Assembly (NCBI RefSeq): GCF_017254835.1
Contig: NZ_JAFKCW010000005.1
Span: 276,385 to 340,384 of the forward strand
Length of the DNA: 64,000 nt
Direction: 5' to 3'
Source: Algoriphagus aestuariicola
GTDB lineage: Bacteria; Bacteroidota; Bacteroidia; Cytophagales; Cyclobacteriaceae
Under the pieces are notes generated by a model. The model searched no databases, had not been told where the DNA came from, and saw nothing but the letters and a program-made list of their open reading frames with translations. The first letter of the stretch is position 1; every line of letters starts with the position of its first letter. A program made the translations under genes and the position numbers. Below are positions 37,439 to 45,373 of the stretch, in pieces.

Positions 37439-37536
37439 GCAGTTGGTAGAAGCGGCTAGCTTTGCCTCGGTATGCTACAGATCGATGTTATATGGACAAA
37501 AACACTATTGTCCAATCACTCAATAACCATTAACCT

Positions 37537-38778
37537 ATGTCAACTGATTTCCATCAAAAATCCGTTTCTCTTCTTTCTGAACAACTCGCAGAAAAAGGAA
37601 TCGATATTCAGGAGCTTCTTTCCAAAATCTCCGCTTTTCAAATTGCTGTGCCCAGCTGGGCTTTGGGAGCCGGAGGCACACGTTTTGGACGCTTTTCAAT
37701 CGGTGGAGAGCCGAGAAACCTAGAAGAGAAACTCGATGATATAGGCCTATTGGCCAGATTAACAAAGAAGACCGATGCGGTGTCCCTGCATATTCCCTGG
37801 GATATTCCCCAGGACGCCCAAGCCATTCGACAAAAAGCGGCCGAGCTGGGTATATCCTTTGACGCAATGAACAGCAATACCTTCCAGGACTACGGACAAT
37901 CGCTCAGCTACAAGATGGGTTCTTTGAGCAATGCGAACGCCGCCATTCGTCAACAGGCGGTGGAGCATAATATCCAGGTGATTGAAATCGGAAAAAGTCT
38001 GGGCAGCAAAGGGCTGACCGTTTGGTTGGCGGACGGAAGCAATTTTCCTGGGCAGGCGCATTTTCGAAAGGCTCTACAATGGACAGAGGAATCCTTGAAA
38101 TCCATCTACTCCAAGATGCCGGATGATTGGAAACTGTTGCTGGAGTATAAACCCTACGAACCCAATTTTTACCATACCGTAATTCCGGATTGGGGTACCT
38201 CCTCGTTCCTATGCAGGCAGCTGGGCGGTCGAGCCAAGGTGCTCGTGGACCTTGGCCACCACCTGCCCAATACCAATATCGAGCAGATCGTCGCCACCCT
38301 GATGCATCAGGGCATGTTGGCGGGATTTCACTTCAACGACAGCAAGTTTGGGGACGATGACTTGAGTACCGGTAGCATCAAGCCCTATCAGCTTTTCCTC
38401 ATTTTCTGCGAGTTGGTCGGAGGAGCGGAGGAAAATGCCCAAGCTTGGGAGAGCATCTCTTGGATGATCGATGCCAGCCACAACACGAAGGATCCGATCG
38501 AGGACTTGATCCAAGCGCTAGAATCCATTGCTCAGGCCTATGCAAAGGCACTCCTGGTAGATCGTGCCAAGCTGGCCCAGTGCCAAGTAGAAGGTGATGT
38601 GGTAGGAGCGCAGGAAATTTTGCAGGATGCTTTTTTGACCGATGTCAGGGCTTTGGTCCGTGAAGCCAGAGTGAGGAGTGGAGGCGAGGATGATCCCTTG
38701 GCTTTTTACCGAAAGGAGAAGATCCGGGAAAAGCTAATCGCAAAGCGAGGCAAGAATTCTCAGGCGAGTGGGTTGTAA
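37537..38778 (+). CDS. rhaI: L-rhamnose isomerase (RhaI-type)
   Basis: 413 residues, a TIM-barrel xylose-isomerase-like enzyme. Metal and substrate positions appear in LHIPWDIP, FDAMNSNTFQ, LLEYKPYEPNFYHT, VLVDLGHHLPNTN and GFHFNDSKFGDDDL. It converts L-rhamnose to L-rhamnulose in the cytoplasm, the first step of the pathway. The C-terminus (DPLAFYRKEKIRE, ending ASGL) recurs as a diverged 48-codon fragment at 40254-40400. The stop is one base from the convergent ATPase gene stop, with no terminator between them. Confidence 0.93.
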   Translation: MSTDFHQKSVSLLSEQLAEKGIDIQELLSKISAFQIAVPSWALGAGGTRFGRFSIGGEPRNLEEKLDDIGLLARLTKKTDAVSLHIPWDIPQDAQAIRQKAAELGISFDAMNSNTFQDYGQSLSYKMGSLSNANAAIRQQAVEHNIQVIEIGKSLGSKGLTVWLADGSNFPGQAHFRKALQWTEESLKSIYSKMPDDWKLLLEYKPYEPNFYHTVIPDWGTSSFLCRQLGGRAKVLVDLGHHLPNTNIEQIVATLMHQGMLAGFHFNDSKFGDDDLSTGSIKPYQLFLIFCELVGGAEENAQAWESISWMIDASHNTKDPIEDLIQALESIAQAYAKALLVDRAKLAQCQVEGDVVGAQEILQDAFLTDVRALVREARVRSGGEDDPLAFYRKEKIREKLIAKRGKNSQASGL

Positions 38779-38779
38779 C

Positions 38780-39910
38780 TCACTTATAAAGCTCATAGAA
38801 ATTACCCGGAGTAATCACCTTAAAGCTTGAATTAGGATAGGTTTCGGAAAACTCTGCGGGGAACTTTCCTGGAGCTCCTTCTGCATACTTGAACTCAAAG
38901 CAGGTCAGATGTCCGTCTTTTTCCTCGATGTAGTCGATCTCTTTTTGGTCGTAGGTTCTCCAAAAGTAGGTATTGACAAACCTTCGGTGATTTTGGTTGA
39001 ACTTGATCCGTTCGGTGATGCAGAAGTTTTCCCAAAGTCCTCCTACATCTGTTCGTAGATTCATTTGATTGAAGTTGCGGATCACTGCATTGCGGATTCC
39101 CACATCGTAGAAGTAGATTTTTTGGCTTTTGGCCAATTCCTTACGCAGGTTTCGGCTGAATGAATTCAGTCTGAAGATCACAAATGATTTTTCCAACAGC
39201 TCCAAGTATCGCTTGACCGTGTGCACATTCGTTCCGGTGATTTGCGCGAACTCATTAAGGGAAGACTCACTTCCCGTCTGCAAAGCTATGGCTGTCAAAA
39301 GCTTGAAAATCAATTCCGGTTTTTTGACTTGCTCAAATTGGAACAGGTCTTTGTACAGGTAGTTGGAAGAGATCTCTGAAAGTTCTTCGATTTTTTCATC
39401 CCCAACACTGTTGAACACCTGGGGGTAAAGTCCGAATCTCAGGAAATTGGGCAGATTGGCTTTGATCTGAATGGGATTGAGTGATTGGCCGATTTCCTCC
39501 AACGAAAAAGGAAGCAGGAGAAACTGACGTGATCTGCCGGTAAGAGGCTCGGAGACTATTCCCGAAAGTTCAAAACTGGAAGACCCCGTTGCAATGAATT
39601 GAACTTGCGGAAACGTGTCCACCAGTACTTTCAATACAAGACCGATATTGGCAATATGCTGAGCCTCATCAAAAATGATCAGCTCCCGATTTCCGATAAA
39701 TTCTGTCAAAAGCCCGGAATTAGTCGTGGAAAGGGCGTCTTTGTATTCCTGAAGTTCACAATTAATGTATGCCGATTTATCAGGAAATTTCAAAAGCAGG
39801 TATTTCACTAAAGTGGTTTTCCCAGTTCTTCTGGCGCCATAGAGGATCAGGACTTTGCCTTTGAAAAGCTGATCTTCAAGTTGAGAGATAATGGTTCGGG
39901 GTACTTGCAC
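38780..39910 (-). CDS. AAA-family ATPase with DUF4143 domain
   Basis: 376 residues. An AAA_14 domain has the Walker A loop LYGARRTGKTTLV near residues 20-32 and the Walker B LIIFDEAQ. The DUF4143 domain (about 190-330) follows, with a nuclease-like C-terminus (KEIDYIEEKDGHLTCFEFKY). These orphan ATPases occur sporadically in bacteria and archaea and appear horizontally spread; their role is unknown. Its start is 31 bases from a tandem operator-like repeat. It lies directly after rhaI, between rhaI and a remnant of another rhaI tail, so it marks an insertion or exchange. Confidence 0.9.
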   Translation of the reverse strand: MQVPRTIISQLEDQLFKGKVLILYGARRTGKTTLVKYLLLKFPDKSAYINCELQEYKDALSTTNSGLLTEFIGNRELIIFDEAQHIANIGLVLKVLVDTFPQVQFIATGSSSFELSGIVSEPLTGRSRQFLLLPFSLEEIGQSLNPIQIKANLPNFLRFGLYPQVFNSVGDEKIEELSEISSNYLYKDLFQFEQVKKPELIFKLLTAIALQTGSESSLNEFAQITGTNVHTVKRYLELLEKSFVIFRLNSFSRNLRKELAKSQKIYFYDVGIRNAVIRNFNQMNLRTDVGGLWENFCITERIKFNQNHRRFVNTYFWRTYDQKEIDYIEEKDGHLTCFEFKYAEGAPGKFPAEFSETYPNSSFKVITPGNFYELYK

Positions 39911-39940
39911 TACGCTTCTAGCTTTTAATCCATGAATCTA

Positions 39941-40002
39941 ACTTCATAAATTTAGCTAAATCTATGAAGTAAACTTCACAAATTTCTATGAATTTATGAA
40001 GT
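39941..40002. promoter_or_regulatory. Tandem ACTTCAT-n16-ATGAAGT inverted repeats upstream of the ATPase
   Basis: Four half-sites with exact spacing: ACTTCAT (39941-39947), ATGAAGT (39964-39970), ACTTCAC (39973-39979) and ATGAAGT (39996-40002). Each pair spans 30 bases with a 16-base spacer, and the two units start 32 bases apart. They lie 31 to 92 bases upstream of the ATPase start codon. They may be operators for self-control, or the end of a mobile unit. Confidence 0.6.
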
Positions 40003-40053
40003 TGATGGCTTGGCAACGGTTAATTGGCGTTCTAATGGCCTACTTGAGTCCTC

Positions 40054-40250
40054 TCAAAACAATGGGCTTGCCGGTGGATTTTTCAATAGGAAGATTGGCT
40101 TTGTATCAATCAGCCATTCATATAGGAAGCGTAGAGTTTCTTGGTTTTTCAGGGTTCTCTCTCGCCAAGTTCCTAAATTCTGAGATATTCTCAGGCAAAT
40201 GATAGAGTTCCATGTATTGAGTTTCATAGTGTAAAATTGGCGTCCAGTTT
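40054..40250 (-). pseudogene. Sulfatase C-terminal remnant, frameshifted
   Basis: On the minus strand from 40249 the frame reads YMELYHLPENISEFRNLA and then ENPEK, the usual C-terminal pattern of sulfatases (ELYNL...E..NLA..NPEK). It meets a stop after about 43 codons. A neighbouring frame carries on with LRFLYEWLIDTKPIF up to 40054, so a single frameshift split the tail. No catalytic domain is left. It abuts the rhaI-tail remnant at 40250/40254. Confidence 0.6.
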
Positions 40251-40253
40251 CCT

Positions 40254-40400
40254 TTTCTGACCGACGTCAGAGCTTTGGTGAGGGAAGTGCGCATCCAAAG
40301 CGGGGGAGAAGGGGATCCTTTGGCTTTCTACAGAAACGAAGAAATCCGGGAACAGCAGATTGCCAAGCGGGGGAAAGACGCGACAGCGAGTGGTTTGTAA
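40254..40400 (+). pseudogene. L-rhamnose isomerase C-terminal remnant
   Basis: A 48-codon frame ending in TAA at 40398-40400 matches the C-terminus of rhaI (about 32 of 48 residues by eye): FLTDVRALVRE, then SGGEGDPLAFYR and a final ASGL. The nucleotide match is roughly 70 percent, too low for a recent tandem duplication. It has no start codon and no upstream part. It is the tail of a former isomerase gene, most likely the resident copy displaced by recombination. Confidence 0.85.
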
Positions 40401-40433
40401 TATTTGAAACTTATCAGTCGACCAGATTTCCTT

Positions 40434-41228
40434 CTAATAGTAGCTGTAAATCCTTTTAAACCTTTGTGTGAAACCCCACTGAGGATAGAACTCCAATTCT
40501 TTGATCAATTGATCTTGGTCGTTGTAGAAATATTGGAATACATTTTCTTTGTCGTTCGGCATAGACCAGGTTTCCTTTGCCACCAGTCGGCCTTTAGAGT
40601 CGTAGCGGAAATAGTGCTCGAAAAGAGGTGTGCCTAATGAGCTTTGTACATGTAAGATCACTTGATCCTGATCATTATATGAGAATTCATCTACTTCCAT
40701 ATCTTGATTTTTGCCGTATTTTTTTGAGGTCAAAAGTCCCTTTTCATTGTAATAATGGGTGGTTATGGGTTCTTTTTTATCATTTAGGATCTGAAAGAGT
40801 TTGCCAGAGTCAGTATAGGAGTATGTAAGAGCTCCGCTAAGAGTGAATTCGCCATTTTTTAAGTTGAAGGATTTTTCTTCTGTTAGTCTATCAGCGGTGT
40901 AGTGATAGGTCGTTGCTCCTGTAGTGTCGCCTTCGGAAAAACCGAAAATTCCCCCGCTGTCTCCTCCTTCATAAATCCCAATAGTTAAAGCTATATCTCC
41001 ACTTTGACTATAATAAAAGTCACTTCTGAAATGGAGCCCATTTTCATCAGACTGATATTGATCTCTTGATCGAAGCTTACCTGTTGGAGTAAAAAGTTGA
41101 TCCTTCAGTAGGGTTCTGACCTCGTTCAAGTTCTCTGGTTCATTGATTGCGGGGTCCACACGTTGGTTGATTTCACACGAGCAAAGCCCTGAAAATAGCG
41201 AAAAGAAAAAGATGCTTAATTGTCTCAT
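40434..41228 (-). CDS. Hypothetical lipoprotein with YD-like repeats
   Basis: 264 residues. The signal peptide (LSIFFFSLFSGLCSC) ends with a lipobox-like LCSC. The mature part is rich in Y, D, G and S and shows repeated motifs such as YHYTADRLTEEK, YSYTDSGKLFQI, HYYNEKGLLTSKK, FSYNDQDQVI, FRYDSKGRLVAKE and FYNDQDQLIKELE. These resemble RHS/YD repeats (x-Y-x-Y-D-x-x-G-R-L), at a spacing of about 20-30 residues. Proteins of this kind are often cell-surface lipoproteins. No catalytic domain is seen. Confidence 0.72.
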   Translation of the reverse strand: MRQLSIFFFSLFSGLCSCEINQRVDPAINEPENLNEVRTLLKDQLFTPTGKLRSRDQYQSDENGLHFRSDFYYSQSGDIALTIGIYEGGDSGGIFGFSEGDTTGATTYHYTADRLTEEKSFNLKNGEFTLSGALTYSYTDSGKLFQILNDKKEPITTHYYNEKGLLTSKKYGKNQDMEVDEFSYNDQDQVILHVQSSLGTPLFEHYFRYDSKGRLVAKETWSMPNDKENVFQYFYNDQDQLIKELEFYPQWGFTQRFKRIYSYY

Positions 41229-41379
41229 GGCAAGATGGTTGGGTTGTGAATTTAGTTTAACGTGTGCTGAAAACCAATGTTATAGTGTGGCTTGGGTTTA
41301 GTTTTTTGGTATTGGCTCTTCCAGTGTCGGACTTCTGGGCCGAATCGGTTATCTTCCTTTTTTCAAGACCCAAAAGACC

Positions 41380-42387
41380 ATGAAAAAATCCTGTTGGTTT
41401 GCAATTCTTGTCTTGGCTGCTTGCTCCAGCCCAAAAATCCAGCAAGAAGCTGTTTCTAAATTCAATACCATCGGCTCCGTAGAGCGACTTGATTCTGCGA
41501 TCAACGCCTTGATTCCGGCCGATGCCCAGATCGAAGTCTTGGCCTCCGGTTTTGAATGGGCGGAGGGGCCGCTGTGGCTGGAGGATCAGCAGGCCTTGAT
41601 TTTTACGGATGTGCCTGCCAACAAAATCTGGAAATGGACCGAGAAGGACAGTCTGTCACTGTATTTGAGTCCATCTGGATATTTGGGTGATCGGATGGAT
41701 AAGCACGAGCCAGGGGCCAATGGCTTGGCTTTGGACTCCTCCGGCAATCTTATCCTGTGCCAACATGGAGAAAGGCAAGTGGGTAAAATGCTGGCATCGC
41801 TTGATGCACCCAAATCCGAATTTGAAGCTTTGGCGACCGGCTATGAAGGCAAGCGCTTTAATAGCCCAAATGACCTCGTATTTAATTCTAGCGGTCAACT
41901 CTTTTTCACCGATCCTCCCTATGGAATGGATCCTTGGGATGAAAAGCAGCTGGATTTTCAGGGTGTCTATCGTCTGGATCAGGATGGCAAGGTCAGTCTT
42001 CTGGTGGATTCGCTAAGTCGGCCTAATGGAATAGCCTTGAGCCCCGACCAAAAGACGCTTTACATAGCCCAGTCTGATCCGGAGAAGGCGAGGTATTATG
42101 CATTTGGTTTGGATGAGAGTGGAAATGTGATTTCGGGAAAAGTCCTGTTTGACGCCTCTCCACTCCAGAGCGAATCCCGAAAGGGTCTTCCTGATGGATT
42201 AAAGGTTCATTCTAGCGGAACTCTCTTTGCTACCGGACCGGGCGGAGTTTTGGTGATTAGTCCTGAAGGAAAACTTCTGGGTACGATAATGACCGAAAAC
42301 GGAACGGCAAATTGTGGGTTTGATATAGGTGAAAAATACCTATATATGACCGCTGATGCGTATTTGATGAGAATTGCTTTGAAGTGA
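41380..42387 (+). CDS. SMP-30/gluconolactonase-family lipoprotein
   Basis: 335 residues with a lipoprotein signal ending LAACSS. The beta-propeller of the SMP-30 family is clear: FEWAEGPLWLEDQQALIFTDVPANKIW (metal Glu in AEGP), GANGLALDSSGNLILCQHG, NSPNDLVFNSSGQLFFTDPPYGM (metal Asn/Asp), SRPNGIALSPDQKTLYIAQSD and LPDGLKVHSSGTLFATGPGG. It would hydrolyse sugar lactones at the cell surface or in the periplasm. The next gene, convergent, encodes a Tat-exported sugar dehydrogenase; the two could act in one oxidation path. Confidence 0.9.
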   Translation: MKKSCWFAILVLAACSSPKIQQEAVSKFNTIGSVERLDSAINALIPADAQIEVLASGFEWAEGPLWLEDQQALIFTDVPANKIWKWTEKDSLSLYLSPSGYLGDRMDKHEPGANGLALDSSGNLILCQHGERQVGKMLASLDAPKSEFEALATGYEGKRFNSPNDLVFNSSGQLFFTDPPYGMDPWDEKQLDFQGVYRLDQDGKVSLLVDSLSRPNGIALSPDQKTLYIAQSDPEKARYYAFGLDESGNVISGKVLFDASPLQSESRKGLPDGLKVHSSGTLFATGPGGVLVISPEGKLLGTIMTENGTANCGFDIGEKYLYMTADAYLMRIALK

Positions 42388-42551
42388 GAAAGCTAAATTC
42401 AGAAAGCTAAAAGTTAGGAAGTATGGAAGCTAGGAGGTTGGAAAGTTGGGACTATGGATTATTGTCAGGCTGGGCGGAGTTAACGCCTTTATGAAATAAA
42501 GTTTAGCGTTGCGCTGCTTATCCTGAAGCAGCACATGGGTTTTAATTCCCT

Positions 42552-43871
42552 TTAAAGCTTTGGTAGTACCCAAGGCTCCCGATAGTCAGGCCATATCAAC
42601 GCGTTGGCTGCCTTGTTTCCGACAAACTCGCGTTTTGCGTCGTCCCATAGCAGTTCTTCCGCCCCGACTCTAGCGGCTATGTTTGGGATATGAGCATGCA
42701 GAGCCGCTATTCTGCCTGCTTCAGGTGGACATACCGTTTGTTTCCGGGTTTTGATACAATCCACAAAGTTGGCTACGTGCAGATTATGGGACTCTTTGGT
42801 GCCTTCTAGTTTTTTGGCTTCGCATTTTGGGGCGTTGGCTGTTCCGTCCCACTCGGGATAGATTTCATAGCCGCCTCGGTTGACGACCAAGGTTCCCTTT
42901 TCTCCAACATAGGCTATCCCATAAGGCTTTTCGTAGGGGCCGGTTTGCAGCCCTCCGTTCATGTCATAGTTGATCAGAAAGTCTTTTTTGGAAAAAAGCA
43001 CGTTCATCGTGTCAAACGTATCTCGATCTCGGTTTTCCGTATTAACGTTACGGGCATAGGTCAATACCCTGGATGGGGCAGATGGATTTTCTTCCACCCA
43101 AATCGCCATATCCAAAAGATGCACTCCCCAATCCGACATCAGTCCACCCCCGTAATCCCAAAAGTGCCTCCAGCTCCCGTGAAATCGGTTGGAATTGAAG
43201 TCCCGCTGGGGCGCGGGTCCCAGCCAAAAGCCATAATCGACACCTTTGGGCACGGCTGAGTTGGGTACTTTTTCATTTCCGAGTCCGTAGTTGAAGTTTG
43301 ACCAAATGTTGACCTTACGAATTTTGCCCAAGTGGCCACTCTTGACCAAATCCCTTGATTCTATAAAAGCCTGTCCGGATCGTTGTTGCTGTCCCACTTG
43401 GATGACCCGGTCGAATCGCTTGCCGGCTTGCTGGATCAAGTCGCACTCGCCGATGCTGTTTGCCATGGGCTTTTCCACGTAGACGTCTTTGCCTGCTTGG
43501 CAAGCCGCAACCGCGATCAGGCAATGCCAATGGTCTGGCGTACCGATGATCACGGCATCGATGTCCTGGCGCTCCAAGACTTTTCTGAAATCTTGGAATC
43601 CCTCAGGACGTGTCCCGGTTGCCGCTTCGATTTCTCCAAGCTTTTCCTCCAGTACGTTCTGGTCCACGTCGCAAAGGGCGATGCAGCGCACATCCGGTAG
43701 TGCCAAATGGTGTTTGAGTATGCCAAAGCCCATGTTGCGGCATCCGATGAGCGCGACGCGTACTTGGTCGCTGGGGGCGATCCTGGCTCTAGCGGCAGCA
43801 ATGTTTGGGCTGAGCCAAAGGCCGCCAATTAGCAGGGAGGAGGATTTCAGGAAGTTTCTGCGGTCGGTCAT
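42552..43871 (-). CDS. Tat-exported Gfo/Idh/MocA-family oxidoreductase
   Basis: 439 residues from the ATG at 43871; an open frame continues to 44267 but is not coding-like. A twin-arginine signal begins the protein (TDRRNFLKSSSLLIGGLWL), so it is exported folded, with its cofactor. The Rossmann fold has VALIGCRNMGFG, then DAVIIGTPDHWHCLIAV and YVEKPMANSIGE. Exported members with tightly bound NAD(H) occur in Bacteroidota and Planctomycetota and often work as glycosidase-like or keto-sugar enzymes. It is convergent with the SMP-30 gene. Confidence 0.9.
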   Translation of the reverse strand: MTDRRNFLKSSSLLIGGLWLSPNIAAARARIAPSDQVRVALIGCRNMGFGILKHHLALPDVRCIALCDVDQNVLEEKLGEIEAATGTRPEGFQDFRKVLERQDIDAVIIGTPDHWHCLIAVAACQAGKDVYVEKPMANSIGECDLIQQAGKRFDRVIQVGQQQRSGQAFIESRDLVKSGHLGKIRKVNIWSNFNYGLGNEKVPNSAVPKGVDYGFWLGPAPQRDFNSNRFHGSWRHFWDYGGGLMSDWGVHLLDMAIWVEENPSAPSRVLTYARNVNTENRDRDTFDTMNVLFSKKDFLINYDMNGGLQTGPYEKPYGIAYVGEKGTLVVNRGGYEIYPEWDGTANAPKCEAKKLEGTKESHNLHVANFVDCIKTRKQTVCPPEAGRIAALHAHIPNIAARVGAEELLWDDAKREFVGNKAANALIWPDYREPWVLPKL

Positions 43872-44316
43872 GGTTGTTTTGGGTTGGGCGATACAAAATA
43901 GCAAAAAAGAAGCAGCAGACACTCGGGAATAGGTGCAGAAGCCGTAACAGTGTTTATAATATGTGGAAATACCCCTCCTTTTTAGTGGAAAAATAGTGGA
44001 GAAGTAATTGGGGTGAAATTTGGAATCCTGCTGATAATCAGTCAACTTTAAACCTATCAAGTAAGAGATAAAAGGCCGACAATAGAATGTCGGGCGGTTA
44101 GTTGAAAGTTTGAAATCGGGTACAAAGGGGCACTTACCACCGGGTAAATGTCTGAGACGGGAAACCGCAGAAGTACAAAACAGATTGGCCCCAAAAGGGA
44201 CATCCGATCGTATGAAAGGAGGCTTCAAATGAATCGTCACTAACTCAGGCAACTGAGGGATAGCCATAATAACTGTAGCTTGGATTGAGTTGGAGGCTAT
44301 GGTTTCCAGTTCATTA
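43872..44316. other. Intergenic region, unexplained open frame
   Basis: About 445 bases upstream of the exported oxidoreductase. A short plus-strand frame (44086-44229) with protein-like text (LKSGTKGHLPPGKCLRRE, LAPKGTSDRMKGGFK) has no start codon and ends at a stop next to an AGGAGG-like string. It could be a decayed mobile-element leader. I do not call it a gene. The promoter of the minus-strand gene must also lie here. Confidence 0.35.
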
Positions 44317-44350
44317 AACGGGAAGGTTTCGCAAGAAATCCTTCCCGTTT
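44317..44350. terminator. Hairpin at the end of the nucleoside-hydrolase-like gene
   Basis: AACGGGAAGG-TTTC (44317-44330) pairs with GAAA-T-CCTTCCCGTT (44335-44349) around a GCAA loop (the GNRA type), with one bulged T. It sits 12 bases beyond the stop of the minus-strand gene and has short T-runs on both sides. Confidence 0.65.
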
Positions 44351-44361
44351 CTGTTTTAGGT

Positions 44362-45306
44362 TCATTTTAGCCTAATCATCCTGCCTCTCCAGTCCGCCAG
44401 ATATTGCTGCCTAAATCTGTTGACGGTTTTGGCACCAGGCATTCCATTTTCTGCCAATTCGCGGTTTTGGCAATCTGTCCAATAGTTTGGTCTGTCTTCT
44501 CTTTTACAAAATGACCCTCCCCAGCTTTCTCCCTCAGGATCGCTTGCCACGCCGTGTAGTAGATATAGCACACTTGGTGTATCACCCATTTTTATGTCCT
44601 GTTTTTTCTCAAAAAACAGGCTTCCGAGATAACCCGCTCCTTCGACAAATTCCTTGACAAAACTGGCATTGCCCCAAGGGGAGTCCTGAATTCCTCCCAT
44701 ATACATGCCACGAAAAGTAGTGTTGTTTTCTATCCACCAGAGGTCAGGATGATTGGCGTCAATGTAGTCTCTTGATTTTTGGTCCTGTTTGGTGTTCCAG
44801 GAGCCGATTGAATAAACACGGAGAAGAGGTTTGATTTCTGGATGAAAATGCAAGGCTTGGGCCAAATCCGTGATCGATCCCCAAACCAGAACGTATACCG
44901 GTTTTCCGTATTTGAGCACCTGACTCGCCAGGAAACCTGCGCCAGCGCTGATTCGGTCCGGGACATCGGATGCCTGAGGATCTACTTCGCCTTGTATCGA
45001 AATTGTCCTGAGGTAAGCTGCGCTGGGAAAGGAATCTGAAATTTTGGACAGTTTGGGAAAGTCGGCTTCGTAGGCCTCTATTACTTCCAGAATATCCGAT
45101 TTCCGGCCTTTTCCGGGAGGGGAAGAAATAAGCCCCAAAATTTCAAACCGATCAGCATAAAGCAAAAAGTGAACTAAAGACTGAAAGTCATCGGGATCAT
45201 CTCCGCCAATATCCGTTGAGATGATTACGGGCGTTCGTTCCTGTGAAAACGCGGTGTTGAAGAGGGCTATTCCAGCCAATATCAAGAATATCAAGAGCTG
45301 TTTCAT
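44362..45306 (-). CDS. Exported nucleoside-hydrolase-like protein (DUF1593)
   Basis: 314 residues from the ATG at 45306. A Sec signal (LLIFLILAGIALFNTAFSQ) is followed by VIISTDIGGDDPDDFQSLV, the Asp cluster typical of the calcium site of nucleoside hydrolases. YVLVWGSITDLAQALHFHPE and SIGSWNTKQDQKSRDY follow the DUF1593 pattern. These exported proteins are believed to cleave glycosidic bonds, with unclear substrates. It is divergent from the second sulfatase with 67 bases between starts. Confidence 0.85.
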   Translation of the reverse strand: MKQLLIFLILAGIALFNTAFSQERTPVIISTDIGGDDPDDFQSLVHFLLYADRFEILGLISSPPGKGRKSDILEVIEAYEADFPKLSKISDSFPSAAYLRTISIQGEVDPQASDVPDRISAGAGFLASQVLKYGKPVYVLVWGSITDLAQALHFHPEIKPLLRVYSIGSWNTKQDQKSRDYIDANHPDLWWIENNTTFRGMYMGGIQDSPWGNASFVKEFVEGAGYLGSLFFEKKQDIKMGDTPSVLYLLHGVASDPEGESWGGSFCKREDRPNYWTDCQNRELAENGMPGAKTVNRFRQQYLADWRGRMIRLK

Positions 45307-45373
45307 GTCGTTTTCTTTCAAAAGGGCTTTATTAGTAGCTTCTTTCCAATTTCTGAAAAATTCCGATCCCGCG

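Noticed and set aside
38780-39910. AAA/DUF4143 ATPase as an anti-phage defence system
   Set aside because: No defence partner genes nearby and the family is widespread outside defence islands; only its insertion context is notable.
43872-44267. Upstream extension of the Tat-exported oxidoreductase frame
   Set aside because: A textbook Tat signal begins at the ATG at 43871; the 132 codons before it look non-coding.
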